A DNA stretch of 64,000 nt, taken from Ascaris suum. Lineage: Eukaryota > Nematoda > Chromadorea > Rhabditida > Ascarididae. Shown piece after piece: positions 12,982-26,592 of the stretch. The notes beneath the pieces were generated by a model. The model saw only the letters and a program-made list of their open reading frames with translations. It was not told where the DNA came from and did no database searches. Each line of letters opens with the position of its first letter. The stretch's first letter is position 1. The stretch is taken from positions 5,813,260 through 5,877,259 of the forward strand of contig CM024178.1 in assembly GCA_013433145.1 (NCBI GenBank), read 5' to 3'. Both the position numbers and the translations under genes were made by a program.

Positions 12982-14868
12982 GGGTATATGGGGTTTCTGT
13001 TCACTGAAAAACTAAACGAAGTCTGAATGAGAGGATTCTTAGGTTTAAAAAAAAATCCAAAAAGCGGACAAAAAAGCTTCTGTCTTTCTAGAGTTACATT
13101 AATTCTTTGAAGGACGCATAAGCATATATCATTCTAGGGATTCTGTCAATTTTCTTTCACTGATATTGAACCAAAAGTTACTTCCTTTCCACTAATATAC
13201 CATGTGAGAAATCACTACACCTGGCGGTTGCATAGAGTAATATGCGATGCATTTCTGTATTTTACGAAAAAAATAAAATTCTCCACTCATTTATCAAGGA
13301 TTTAATTTACTTTCCATTTGGAATTATGCCGTTCGGTTTCTTGCAGCCATCACTAATGGCATGAAATAGTTCAAATTTGCCCACCTTAAAGAAAATTTAA
13401 AGATTAAAACTCTATTTTACCTGCTGCTTACGTCAACAACGAAATTTTAATTATGTGTTCATTATAACGATAGATAATTCTCGATTTATGACCTCTAAAA
13501 AGGCGTAATCACTATGGTCTTATTTCTCCCTCCGTTTTCTTCCCTCCTTTCCCAAAATTCTTCTCTCTCTCTCATTTGTTGCTACCGAACGATTACTGCT
13601 TCAATAAATGTGTCATTAAAACCCAAATTAAAACTCTTAATTTCCACTGTTTCACCCGTATTTCTTACTAATTCACTGCATTAAGATACAACTATAAGGT
13701 GGCATAACAGTGAACTCGAGAGAGAGAGGAGTGAAATAAATTGCTGCGCATTGGAGCTATAAAGCAGCCATATATTGCACAGATACGCGAAGTAATTTAC
13801 GTTCGCTACCTGGAATTTAATACGATGGAAAAAAAGCTTTCCCCATTGATGTATTTGCAATTGCAGCAAATTTCAGAAAGAAATTCAAAAGAATCACTCT
13901 CAGAGAAAAGTTATGCACATGATACTCCTATCCTATAATTTTACTCTATCACGGCTTCCGGTTTCTCGCGATCTCTATTTGAGTGCATATTTTAAGGTCA
14001 CCTTTCATCAACTCAACAATTTTTCGCTTCATATAACAAATAAAATGTTACAAATTTCGAAGTGCACGATGTTCACTATCTAACCGCTCGTTCTCTCCTC
14101 GCTTTCAATCAGTCGTCGAATGTATTCACTTAATGAACAAATTACTAGCGAGCAGACATTTTAAAAGCATATCCGCTTTCAGTGTAAACATAGTCGGTTA
14201 GCTAAACATTTCGCAGTGCTTTTCCTCATCTGCAATTCATCAACAAATATTAATCAAAGAAGAGCCGGCGATGAAAACAAATTATGCGCAAAATGAGAAA
14301 TTGCTAGCGGAAAAATTACTCGTGTAATTGCATATTAAACGCTATAATATACACTCTTACGATAGAGGGGAGCTGCTCGAAAAAAAAATGGACGCAGTTG
14401 GGGAATTTCCATTTTATGAAATCATTAGATAGGCACTTTTTTGAATTTTCTGAATTTTTTAGCGCCTCCATCGGTTGGATTTCCGGTTGAACGCTGATTC
14501 AATCTGCGATTATAATATTTTGTCTCCATGATAGCTATCAAATATTCGGCTATTAAAACAGTTTTCTGTGAACGTTTTGTGGTCGTACATTATCACAATA
14601 ACCTCCTGATACCTTCTATAAGGCATAACTTTTAGTTTTCACTAACTAGAAGATATCAAAAGTACCTAAAGTTAAACTCAAACTGCCTGAAAGTAAGCCA
14701 ATGTAAAAACTTTTATTAATGTTTTACAATTTTCAAAGATAATCTAAATTGTAAAGTTTACGTGTGCACGAATTCTCAAGCTGTTATAAACGATTTGTTT
14801 GACCCACCTGAAGGATCCGAATGCATTTACGGTTTTGATAAGGAAGCACTTATGGCTGTGAATAGAAT

Positions 14869-15170
14869 CTAAGCACAGCAAGAAAACTGGAAAAAAGAAC
14901 TATTGTAGTGAAGCGATGAGAGCCAATGAAGAGCTAGGGCGCCCTCTAAATTTTCCCAGTCCATCTCGATTAACTTCTTTTCCACAAAAATCCAAGTTTT
15001 ATTTGAACAAACTTCTTGTTGAGGTTGGAAAAAACTGTGATTGAAAACTTGTATGAGTGAAGTGGACGGATTTTTCGACATGCCATGAACTGAGACGAAA
15101 TCACAGCAGATGATTTCTGTAATGACGCTCCATAGAGAGACCTGCTATAAAGAAATGCCGACCCACTCAA
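14869..15170 (-). pseudogene. Possible second mariner transposase scrap
   Basis: A minus-strand open stretch contains KLIEMDWENLEG, which resembles the KLxELGWEVLxH block that follows HDNARPH in mariner transposases. The expected neighbours are not clear in any frame. The match is only about nine residues, so this is weak. Confidence 0.2.
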
Positions 15171-15437
15171 GAATCTTCAGTGGACACTAGCCTCCATCAC
15201 GCCATTCCGCTGAAGCATTTCACATCTGCTTCCATTCATAATATTACCTTTTTATAAGATGCTATATTGACATTTTTGCAAGCATTTTAATTTTTACACG
15301 TGTATTTTTCCGCACGCTTCACACGAACCGTGCAGTCGTACTCTAGTAATCTAAAAGCGTTATGCCATCTAACTTCCAAAACGTGATCCTGCACTTCAGG
15401 TAAACTTCGGCCAGCTATCATGCACTATTCCGCATGT

Positions 15438-15473
15438 CTTTTTTGGAGTGCAAAGCTTTTTTGGAGTGCAAAT
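15438..15473. repeat. 18-bp tandem duplication
   Basis: CTTTTTTGGAGTGCAAA occurs twice back to back, with a period of 18. Confidence 0.9.
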
Positions 15474-17263
15474 CCGCTATATGCTTGAAAGCGGTCTATT
15501 ATAGTTGAAAGATGCGGACTATCATATCAACAAAAGTTCCTCCTCTTTGTTGCGAAGAAGATCTGTAAAAACGGCGCATATTCTCTTCCCTTGTCCAGAG
15601 GTTTCGACTAACGCGGTGGCTACAAAGTTGCAATAAACAGATAATTTGTGAGCGGCAACGGACGTCCCTCACAAAGGCATAATGAAAACGACTGAATTCA
15701 CTTCATGAGCACAATCGTGTCCGACTTTTTTCAGGGTCTTAGTTTTTTTGAAATGCATATCAAAACTGTGTGGCATATGTCTGCTTGAATGACAAATACT
15801 GAAGCTGAAGGCGAAGCAGACCTGCACAAAAAATTACCCTTTCAGGTGAAAAAAGAAGGCTCATTTTACGCCTTCACAGCATTCACTAACAAAAAACAAC
15901 ATATAATATCGTTGCATTATATAATTCCCAATATCCACTCTACGACCCCAAATAACAATTATCAGTCCCAGCAAACGCGCCCAGTGAAGGACGAGCAGAA
16001 CCGTATCATAATCAATAGCTCAAAGACCAACGTTAGGTTCAAACGCCAACCAGCTATCCATATCAGTGTATCCATATCGTAGATTGCCGTTGACAAATTC
16101 AAGTGCTAAAGGAGGCAATTATGCGTATTTTGCGAGATTAGATGAGCAAAGTTACAGCAGAGTATGCGTAAATTCAATGCTTATTGTGCACAATTACGAA
16201 TAGTGCATGGTCATTACAAATGGGAGATGCGAAAATTGCTTCCGATCTTAGCAATGCAGCTGGCCACTCGCAAGCTGGAGCCCTCTCACTAAATTATTTA
16301 CTGCTGTTGCAAGCGGGTATCGATGCTTGAAAGGAGCAAACAAAATTACCGCCCAATGACATCACCGTTCTGAAAAAATGAGCAAACAAGCGACCGAGTC
16401 TTGTAGAAATGTGTTTTTTAATTTCGTACATTTTTTTTCTCTATTAGGTCAATATTCTGGTTTGATAAACTTCAGGTCAAACATTAAATTCTAAAGGTTT
16501 CTTAATGCCAAAATAATACATCTACTTTTTCTTCAGTGGTTGATAAATTTAACGCTGAAAATTTATGATAAAGTCTAATATAAATTCTTGACCTAATCCA
16601 GAAGGAGTTGGTCATTTGATATCCCTCAGCTAGAGAAAGTATGTTGCAGTTGAAACTTCAACTTCGACAATGAGCACGGGCAGGAAAAATTTACCTTTTG
16701 CAGGGAATATTTTGCTAGTTCTTAATTTTGACTTTTCAAGTAATGCTTCACAGTGTGCGCCATTGTAGATATTGAATTTATTATAGAGTATATATATTCC
16801 TGTTTGTTGCTACTTCACAAAAATTTACAGAGTTTATTGCTTGGATTACGAGCTGCTGCTGACTCGAATGATGACCTGAAGGCCGAGATATCAGCGAGTG
16901 GTTAACGGATAAAAACGACTATCGGAGCCGCTCAATCCGAAGAAAAGAAAGCACTGAGCGATCCAGCCCGCTTGCGTAATGACATCACGTTCTCTAAACG
17001 GTGAATCAAGAGATATGTATAATATCTTCAAAACTCTCACACCCGGCACAACCAAAAGGGATAAGGATCGTTTAATTTAACGCTGTTAAAAAAGTTGACA
17101 GACTAAAAACAGTAAACTCTCACAAACAGCTTTAAAAGCCATAAATGAACTTTGACTCATCGTCCACATCCCAAAACGTTCTTCGCTTATCAAATTCCCT
17201 CGACAAATCGGTAATAAGTGATGAAAAATGGCCAAGTGAACGACCGCTCGATTGACATCTTAA

Positions 17264-17299
17264 TAAAATATGCAAATTTTTGTAAAATATGCAAATTTT
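17264..17299. repeat. 19-bp tandem duplication containing ATGCAAAT
   Basis: TAAAATATGCAAATTTT occurs at 17264 and 17283. Confidence 0.85.
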
Positions 17300-19297
17300 A
17301 TTTTAATTGGAGCAATAAGTCAGCACCGATCGCTGAATGAAGTCTTGTTAAATATACAGTCTCTGTGTGCAAAATAATTTGATGCAATCCTAGCGGCTGA
17401 ATGCTAACATAGTTTGGAAGTAGACGAATAGACGAACGACCTAAACGCACCATCCGCACTTAATATCTTCTCGACAACTCAATTTCCATATTTGCTAATA
17501 CGAAAATTGGCTAGACGGGTGATGTGAATTGTTGTTGAGTTGGATAGTAATGCAAAGAAACGCATTAATAGGCTATCGAAATACGCATATTGCATTATCT
17601 CGAATGAAACGATCGCAACCACCCCTACTTCCTTCGTGAACATCCGTCTCCTCTTTCGCCAAAAGCAGTTCCGTTTCTTTTTCACTTTCTTTATTCTTGA
17701 TAAATCAATACCTCCAAATTTTGTTTGAGGTAACTGGATGAATGATTTTGCAAGTAATATCTCACATAAAATAAAATATAACTGTCAAATTCAAAGAAAG
17801 CATTGAAGAAAACTTAGACCTCAGTGATGCGAAAACCCGCAAAAATTCGGATCCCCGCATCTTATTCAGCAGTTGAAAAAATGAAATGAAACGAGGCTTT
17901 ATGTTTAATAACTTCATTGCGCTCCTCCCCACATGAAGGCAGACAAGCAGACAAACAAAGGTTTTTCGCATACAATCAGCAGACCATTATCACAGTCTTT
18001 TTCTTGTAATTTTGCAAAAAAAAGAAAAGTGAAAAACTGCTCATTCGTATTCGTCAAAAGACTTTTGTTGCTTCATTGCATCAGAAAATAAGCGAGAAAA
18101 AAAGATTTAATCAAGAGAAATTTCAGCACATTTCGATCATTGCAACAAAATTTGATAACTTTGCACGAATTTAATTTCCTTTCGATGCGACAACGCATCC
18201 ACTGAAGCTTTTATTTGCTTGCAATATTCTCAACAGGCGTTTTTAATGCGAATATTGCATATGGATTTTCATTTGCAAAAAAATGTCCTTTATCATCTTC
18301 TGAATTAATGCATTTTAATCGACGAACTTTTTTTTCAAATATTCTAGTTTCTTGTGCAATATGTTTTGAAGGCACTTGCTGTTTACTTTATCAGGGGAAA
18401 AATATGTACAACAAAAAATTTACGAGATTACAACAAGTTGTTAAATCGCTGCTTTAGCGCACTATGTTCGATGTCGTGATTTCGAAAACGCAAAAATGGC
18501 AATCAACTGACGAGCAAATGTATTGTGGTGTAAATGGTCGGCAGTATTAAGCTGATGTAGGCGCGTACGGAAATTTCCCGCACAGAGGAAGTGTCAAAAA
18601 ATCGTTCAAAGTTGGCAACCTGCCGAATGCTCCAAAGTTGAAAACTGTGAAGGTGCCAAGAAAAAATAAACGAAGGCCGTTGTACATCAAATGTACCATG
18701 AGTCCACGCACATACTTTTGATTGCAGTTCAAATTTTCGACGTCAAAGTTACTGCACAAGTGTATTTTTCAAGCGCTCAAGTGAAAAGAAGCCGAGACCT
18801 AGTTGCATTCCTCCTGACCGTCAGTAAAAAGTGGTCAGATACCAGCAAATAAAAATCACTAATTCCAAAGTGAATTAGTTGGCCGCAATTCATTCGAACA
18901 GTTAATTCTATTTGAGAATACATAACTAAATACTTGCTTTAAGACACTTTTGAAGTTTGCTGCATAAAGAAATACAAAGTTGCATCGCCGCAGAAGTAAA
19001 GAATGAATTTCTTTTTTACTGTTGTAAAAGATGCTGAAAGCGGATAAGATCTATTAAATGATTTTTGACTGCAGTGCTTTTCGAGTGGAATTTTGCTTGA
19101 AATATTTCAACAAATCTTAGAAATTTCTACTTTCATGAGTTGCGAATTTACTTTGCAAGACATAGCTAGAGGAGAGCCTTTGACAGTAATACGAGCAAAA
19201 AGAGTTGAGCGTTGTTAAGTTAATAACGAGTCAGGCGTGCCGAAGCGCTTCATTAGATGGGATCAGCGACGTGAACCAAAAATTTTTTAGAGCAAGT

Positions 19298-19344
19298 AAA
19301 GCGAGCAGAAAAATTCGCCTTCGTCGGCCAATTTCGCTCGCTTT
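19298..19344 (+). other. Stable imperfect hairpin (47 nt)
   Basis: AAAGCGAGC pairs with GCTCGCTTT at the base. Pairing resumes inward through GAAA/TTTC, TT/AA and GCC/GGC, leaving a TTCGTC loop. About 18 base pairs in all. It is shorter than a typical microRNA precursor. Confidence 0.6.
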
Positions 19345-19459
19345 CGACGCTTCCTGAGATGTTCACAGGGGTTTATGAAACTCCTTCCCCCTCCAACAGC
19401 CCCTCTTCTTTTCGTAACAGTGATGTATGATGCATGAGTGTGACATTCCGGGTGAGTGC

Positions 19460-19475
19460 ATATATATATATATAT
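19460..19475. repeat. TA microsatellite
   Basis: Seven or eight uninterrupted AT units. Confidence 0.95.
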
Positions 19476-20325
19476 GATACCTACATATGATAAATGCGAT
19501 GCAAAAAAATGTCATATAAGGTCCCAAGTATGTGTTGAATTAAACTACCCACCAGTGAAAGTGAGGACATTCCAGGTTTGCGTTCCCTTGAGGGGGATTT
19601 ACGTTCTCAAAATCTCCTGAAGTCAACAACAGAAAATTTTTGAATTGCGAAGCTTAGAAGTCTTCAAAAAACGCTGGTTATATCAGAGACCGTTTAACTC
19701 GGCCCACATTGTCCCATTCTATAATGTTGACATACAACAACAATGAGGTAACAATTTCTAAGAAGTTGCAGCCTTGGCGCACCTTTGAGTTGCAACTAAG
19801 CCGTCCGCTTCAGCAACTGCACTCGAGACGCTAGAGCGTGTTCGTTCTATGCAGTTTTTTAAAAAGCTTTAAAGTAGATAGCGTGAATGGTATTCGGTTC
19901 GCTGATGACAGAAGAGTTGCTTGGGGCAATGTCCTAACTACGTTCAAGCAAGCAAAGTACATGGGCACCTGAAATAACGAGCAACATTTCTTATGCTTCA
20001 CTTACATTTCTTTGTCAACCGTTGGAAGTAGTCCTTCGAATAAATAATAAAAGTAGTAAACGAAATATGAGTTAAAGATCAGTGAAAAGCGTTATGGACA
20101 GCACATGAAATTTTGCATGTGCTAATTATGGAAAATAGATAAACATTGCGCTTTATGAAGTTTTCGACGTAATAGAATATAATGGAGTTTTTGAAATTTT
20201 TGAAGGACATCCCACAACACAGCCAAAATTAACTTACTTATTGATGACTGAAATGTTGTTTCCTTTATTCGTTTCTATCTTCTCTATAATAGATTGTTGC
20301 CCCTCTAATAAACCTACCGCTTAAA

Positions 20326-20343
20326 TAATGCATTAATGCATTA
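20326..20343. other. 18-bp perfect palindrome
   Basis: TAATGCATTAATGCATTA, made of two AATGCATT palindromes. Confidence 0.9.
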
Positions 20344-21188
20344 CTATCAAAATCAATATCGATGCTCTGTAATACTCTTATCTATCATACTTCAATGTTT
20401 GTGTTCTACTAATTTATGACTGTGTTATGTGTTGTGGTTTTAACATCCGTAAAAGTGTTTAATATCGGTGCAATAAACTATGCAAATCAAACCGAATAAT
20501 AAATGTAAAAGTTATTAAGTAGATGTTAGGCGTTAAATTTAAATGCAAAAGAATTCAGAAAGAGTAAGGTTGAACCCTGAAATTTCTTTCTCAGGCACAA
20601 ACGTTCACCCGTACAATGGCTGAACGTGAGTACCTGAAAAAGAGAGGAAACTATGCTTTTAATATAAAACACTTTGATACCTATCGCTCAATCTTTAAAA
20701 CCCGTAGTCAAACCATATCAACGCAAATATTCCCATCTGTGGCATTTCCCTCATACTCATTTCAGTTTATTAGACAGTAAATAGTGGCAAAATGATGTCG
20801 ATCGGTCTTTTGTAGCACGAAATTGAAAAGAATGTAAATGCTTCATAAACATTGGTATTTAGACAAATTCCCCAAGTCGTGAAAGCACAAAAACGTATTC
20901 GGCTGCAAGGTTTTATGCACATAAAACTTCAGAATAGAAAGGGGTTCGGGATGTGAGCAATATATCACTTATGGGCCCTAACGATCCAAAAGAGTTGGAA
21001 GGAAAAAGTACAGTATTTTATGAATACAGGCAAATTTCACGTGCACATTTTTTCCATGAAATTATGGAATGAAGCATTTTCTGAAGATCCTTGAGCGCGC
21101 GTGTCCTTTAATGTTGTGTCGTTCGTAACTTTTCTCAATACGTATGCATACAGTCCTGCGATCCCTTCCCCATTAAGGATGAATGCCA

Positions 21189-24100
21189 TTAAGTGTCAAC
21201 TTTCCGATTTTCTAGGCGAAGAAAACAAACTTTCCGGCAGAATGGTATAAAATATACATGAACGTTCACATCTTCAATCTCTCTTGCTTCGGAAAAGGAC
21301 CGACATAAACCGACCGGTTGTGGCTTAACTAAATGATAACAAGTCTTTCCCAAGTAAAAACGCAGCATTTTTGAGCGGAGAAAAGTCTCTGCGGGAGACC
21401 ATAGAATGACCCACCCATCACGTAAGGAGTAAAGCAACAAATTTACAGTAAGATGTTTTCATTATATAAGCGATAAGACGACGTATTCTTAGTTATAAAG
21501 GAGTTCTTGCAAAAGAATTGTAGAAAGGGTGTGCTTAAATCCAAAAGTGACAGTGGGCGAGAGACAATGAGATGTGAAGTGAAAGAAAGGAGAATGCCAG
21601 AATACTCATGTTTTGCTCCTCACTTACTGACACCAATCTATCGACCATTAGCAATGAAATGAAAAACGCCCATATGTGCCATGTTAACAGTGCAAACAAA
21701 AACTTTTCGCCTTGTTGCATACCGATATAAAAACCAGCTTTGCATCCAAGGACGGCCATGCACCGGTAGAAAAGAAGATACTGACGGAAGTAACAATCCT
21801 GCGCTAGTTATGAGCATAAATGAACGGTCTTTGCGAGGAAAACCAACCGAATTTTACCTCCAATTACACCGAACGTTTCATAACAGGGCAATAAAGGCGG
21901 TTCATCGTTTTATTGGTTTTCAGTATCATGCACCCCTACTAATTCAATTTTGAAAGCGTATGACGCCAGCGTGTTGTCTGTAAGTATGTGTTTCTGTCTA
22001 TCTGCACATTCGGTATTTTCAGCTCCAGAACTATGAAACAAGGGTTACGAAATCTGTGGCATGATTCACGCCACAGAATCACCTCCTAAACCATATTTCA
22101 CTTGATCCCTCAGCTTTGAAAAGAGACATTGGCGCATTTAAAACACGTCAGAACCTTGCATGCAGTTTACACCAGCGAGGTCTCACAAAAATGGAAATTT
22201 GTGGCAGACTTCCAGAGATGGTCGCATCATTTAAAATATGGAAGCATTATTTTACATATATTCGTTTTCTTGATAATTTGTGAAAATGAAGACTACGTTA
22301 GTGAAATGCAAACAGCGCATCTAACACCAGCTTCACTATCACGCTTCGGTACCTGTTCTATACTCTTGTTCATCCTAACTCCACATTTTGAGTAGGAAAT
22401 TCACATTTACGAACGCTGCTCAGACCTTCCTTCTTTCCAGCCATCTTTGTCATGTCAGCTTATCTACTCAAATTTGAACAAAGCGCTGTCATCGGAAAAT
22501 AGTATATACGCATATACGTTCTAATTATCAAAAACATGCCATTGTTAGACTCTTTAATTATATAATTACTTATCTGACTTTATGAAGCGGTCAGTGAAGC
22601 AAAAAAAAAAACGAAAATTGAAAAAGAGATGGTACTCTGCATTTTCGGGTAGCATTATTTTCATTTAAGAAGATCTCTCATCACCATCTTTCTGTTTATT
22701 CTCAGTTAGTCATTTGTATTTAACTGCTTTTAAACTTCAAAGCAGAAAAGAAGACTGCACAAATGCCCATCGAAGCAACAGTGGTGCCGTGCGTATCAAA
22801 GAGTCATCCGTGCATTGCTTTATCAGAGACGATGTTCGTTGCATTCGTAATACACGAAAGACGGCACGATGCAAACAAATATAAGGTGAAAGTAAAGAAA
22901 ATTTATTATTTCGTTGTAATCCTCACCGCTTTCACCACCATAGACAAATATTTCCGCTCGTGCCAACTTTCAGAAAAGAGCCTATAGACTATCCTATAAA
23001 CATCTTTGTCTCTAGTGATATTAATTAGTTGGCTGAATATTACTTAGTAATCGAGGTCAATTCACCGATGAAGTGAACGGGATGCACTGATGTAAACGAC
23101 CTTCGTGCAAAGGACATACAAAAACAAGTTCCGCAGGTAGTGAATGATCCGAATTATGGGAATTGAGGGAAGTTGAGGGAGGGAAAGGAAGGAGGGGTGG
23201 GGCTTAATTTATTATAGCCCTAAGAAAGAGACGCCTAGGTTTCTTGAAGGCTCCCTCGTGAATATAAAATCCTTTTTAAAAACCGCTTGCTTCATGGATA
23301 GGAAAGACAATCTTCAAAAATGGAGAATTTAGGAGTGACTCAAAGCACTCCGAATTAACGAAGACAAATTGAAAAAGCGAAAAAACGTCGTATGTTATAT
23401 TAAGCGCCTAGAAGCTAACGGTACGGATGAGCGCACCGTTTTATCTGCCCAAAGGAATGCGTGGGAACACGATGGACGGAAGGGAACGCGCTCTCACCTC
23501 TCATCTTTCAACAGTTACCTAGAGGGATATAATACTACTCTCTTTTCATCCAACATTCTCTCTAATGGACTCGAATTGTGTTTAACCGACGAGTGAGAAT
23601 CTGTCGGCGACTCCGGTTCTAGAACGCTGCGCTACAGGAGTTCAACGACACTCTGCCCCAAGCAAATTAGTCCCACAACTCTCCGCCTCGTCGGCTTTGC
23701 GCTTCAGATCTTCCTACTACCCTGACTGTTTTTTTCTACAGGGTGCGTCGGCCAGGAATTTACCACTGAACCACGTAGAAAACAAAGGAGGCGACGTTGC
23801 GGGGTCGGATCGTCCGAAGCGAAGCGGGACTCGGCCTCGTAACGTTTCGCTCCAGACGACTAGGACCTACAATGTTCTGCTTCAAACGATTCGGCCCCAC
23901 AAAGCCGAGCTCCAAAAGACTCGGCTCTACAATGCTCCGCTTTACGTTACAGTGCTTCGCTCCATCGGCTTACAAATCTTCGTACTACCACGCCTTTTTT
24001 TCTACAGTGAGCTTTTTTTCTCTTCCTAGTTTCATGAAATGGTGCGCCAGGCTGGACGAAACTTCTTATTCCCCCACCACTAAAAAAACCTCCCAGGGAG

Positions 24101-24416
24101 TTTTAAATTATGGATAAGCGCTCTTGTGAATAAACTGTGAATGCCAGTTTAGCCATCCGACCATGTATTTCCAACATTTTTCCTTAAAACATTATACATA
24201 TGCTAACTTATTTCGAGCAGTAATTAAAGAGTCAGCAAGCATTAAAGCTGACTTACTGTAAGAGAGTTGTCTTTGTTGCGGATGTTGATCACGCCATGAT
24301 CCTCCTGCCGACAAACTGCTAGCAAAGAATGCACCAATAAGAAGCACTACTTGGATCATACCTCCAATTAAGCTTCTTACTGGCCCATACACGCTGATGG
24401 GCTTATATGACCAGCA
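21189..24416 (-). CDS. Small secreted protein with four cysteines, two exons (candidate)
   Basis: Exon 1 (24416-24257) follows AATTTTGCAG and has an ATG at 24359 that opens MIQVVLLIGAFFASSLSAGG, a clear signal-peptide pattern, then SWRDQHPQQRQLSY, with a gtaagt donor. Exon 2 (21388-21189) follows CTCCCGCAG and joins in phase, ending at TAA. The 100-residue product has four cysteines in the mature part (KTCYHLV, GLCRSF, FCRKVCF). The intron would be 2.87 kb. Such small cysteine-containing secreted proteins are common in nematodes; I see no match to a known fold, and the Cys spacing is not that of a Kunitz domain. Exon 1 is the better supported half; it could also be a trans-spliced first exon of another gene. 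Confidence 0.33.
23702..24012. repeat. Imperfect direct repeat of about 45 bp flanking the minisatellite
   Basis: Positions 23702-23747 and 23971-24012 share ATCTTCxTACTACC followed by a T-run and CTACAG. The two copies bracket the 30-bp minisatellite, so the unit may once have been a larger duplicated module. Confidence 0.65.
23828..23965. repeat. 30-bp minisatellite, about 4.5 diverged copies
   Basis: The CGGCC/GGACC/CGGCT core recurs at about 23832, 23862, 23892 and 23922. The period of exactly 30 leaves two plus-strand frames with a ten-residue repeat (for example TRTYNVLLQT then IRPHKAELQK). The array is GC-rich compared with its surroundings. Confidence 0.8.
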
Positions 24417-26592
24417 CTGCAAAATTATTACACATCATTCATAGACAAATAAATCGATGAAAATATTTTCGTGAAGTCAACTTTGTGATACGACAAATGC
24501 GTCATTTCAAGCGATACTGATGAAAAATTCAAGCATGGTTCCTAAATAAGCTGTTAAGAGTGGGATGGAATTTAAAGAATTGCAGAACGTTCAAAGGCTT
24601 TACGAATCGACAAAAAATTGCACTTGAAATCCAAGACTATCAACGTGTACGGCCACAAATTTCTTATCTAGCGATATGTGCATACTTTTAATTCATATGA
24701 ATGTATAATATGATGAAATTTCGCCATCACATATTAGAATGGATAGACCTCAAATAACCTATCCCCACTCTTCCGTTAAGCATATCTTTAACAAGCTCTG
24801 AATTACTTAAGCTTTCAAGAGCTCATATAGGTTCGCACGGGAAAGTGGTGGAATTATCCTCTAGCATTATTGCATATGGGATTTAATCATATACACACAC
24901 CCGATGATACTTCGCATACATCTTACACCACCTCAAAACTTTTTTTTGCCAACATTGGACCATAGAGTGATCAAGTCATTTACTCTTTCTCGTTAACACT
25001 ACTGTGTACAGATGTTCAACCTAGACAATTATGCTCAAAGGTGTATTATTAGTAGAAGATGTGAAATCAAGGAGGCATAGAGTCAGCAGAGCACAGCGGA
25101 ATTCTTCATCGGCTCATAAAATAGTAAACAGCGGAAAAATGTATCATTTGCAAAATTTATTGGCCACTATTATATCCGTTCGATCTGATTCCATCCGTAA
25201 CGGTTCAAAAATTTTGAGGCACGCCGAACTTAGCGTCCACATGAATTCTAAAAATCTCTGTTAAGATGTTTGCTGCTGTGGCAATAGAACTCTGCAAAAA
25301 CACCAAAGTGGAAAAAGTTTGTGGCTCGGCCGCATGCATTATCTAAACTAATGAATATGCAGCTAAAATTAACAGCCAGTAATCATTCGACTTGTACAGC
25401 AAAAATGTGCTAACACTAGAGCCTATTTGATAGCCGTTACCTTGTAGGAATGGAACGTTCAAAAGACCACATGGCAAAAGACCTAATAACCGCTAGCGTG
25501 AAAAAGGACACAAATAGAATGCACTATATCGATTATGACGGCAATTTGCTTGAGTTCCACCGCAACGTTATTGTAGAATAGACTCCAATGTGTATTTGTG
25601 TGATTCAAACACCCTCGGGTTACGAAACTTGATATCATCCGTCAATGAAGGTGTCAATTTCTACAGGTAAACTACTATACTTACGAAGCGAAAAGTTGGA
25701 AGAGGTTTTGATTTAAAAATAACACTGCACAAATATGAAGTGAATTGCACTTTGATTAAAAAACTCAGCAGGAAAATCACCGATCAAGGAATCTCGGTCT
25801 TTATATTGAAGGATGCTATGGTAATCGTGGTAATCCAAAGTTGGAGTAATTTACTTCTCAAAAATAGGCGATCTATAGGGAACCACTGTTGATTTATAGA
25901 TCCGTGATTTAAAAACCCCTCTAGAGGAAATTACTTCATTATAGCTGTGATAAGCCGTAGGATTAATAGACTGAATTCATCATAGACGATTACGAATTCA
26001 ATGCACCGCCGAGTATCAATGAATAAGTTCATTAAAAAACCATAATTGAAATTAATTAACGCATGTATTATGATTCCTTAACGATGAGATGAAAATTAAT
26101 GAATATTTGTGTTATAATTCTTTAGTGATGCCACCATTACTACCAAAATGATGCAAAAATAGGTGGAATATTCTTCAAGACGTACATATTTCATTACGCC
26201 AATTGGAAAACATCCTATTCGTTCTTCAGTGTATTATTTGAATCGTCACACCTGTCAAATGTGTGTGAAAGTTTTATTTTTCTCTCTATGTTTCCTCATT
26301 TCGAGAAGTGAAAATTTTTTTTAATATTGGAGCGAAATAAAGGGAAGCGAAGGTCTCTTTCTGAAGATAGAATGGTGAAGGAAAGCATCTGCAACATCTG
26401 TTGGTGATCTGCTGCTAGAATAAAGCTCTTCAATCATCTGTTCTCAAAAAAGCTGATTTGGAGAAACATGCACGGCAAATTATTCAATGAATGTTGAAGT
26501 AGAAAAATATAACCAGATACCGATTCAAGAAGAAAAATATAATGGAGGTAAGAGGTACATAGCAAGTCTTTATTGACGGCTATATTTATATG

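Larger units (their letters stand above)
10572..21188. other. Gene-poor stretch
   Basis: Holds small repeats, one hairpin, one possible mariner scrap, and several 60-70 codon frames without supporting splice signals (for example minus-strand 12476-12279, CCVTAVIRINGIHPSLCECV). A coding-like plus-strand run at 18548-18720 (NLPNAPKLKTVKVPRKNKRR) has a stop directly upstream and no acceptor. Further exons of the 7.5-10.6 kb model may be hidden here. Confidence 0.45.

Noticed and set aside
16350..17010. Shared AATGACATCAC strings near 16358 and 16979
   Set aside because: Similarity does not extend beyond about 15 bp, so it is not convincing as a repeat.
24257..24416. Signal-peptide exon read as an internal transmembrane exon of a larger protein
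   Set aside because: The frame upstream is only about 19 codons of unremarkable sequence after the acceptor, and the ATG sits ideally before the hydrophobic core; a first exon is the simpler reading.
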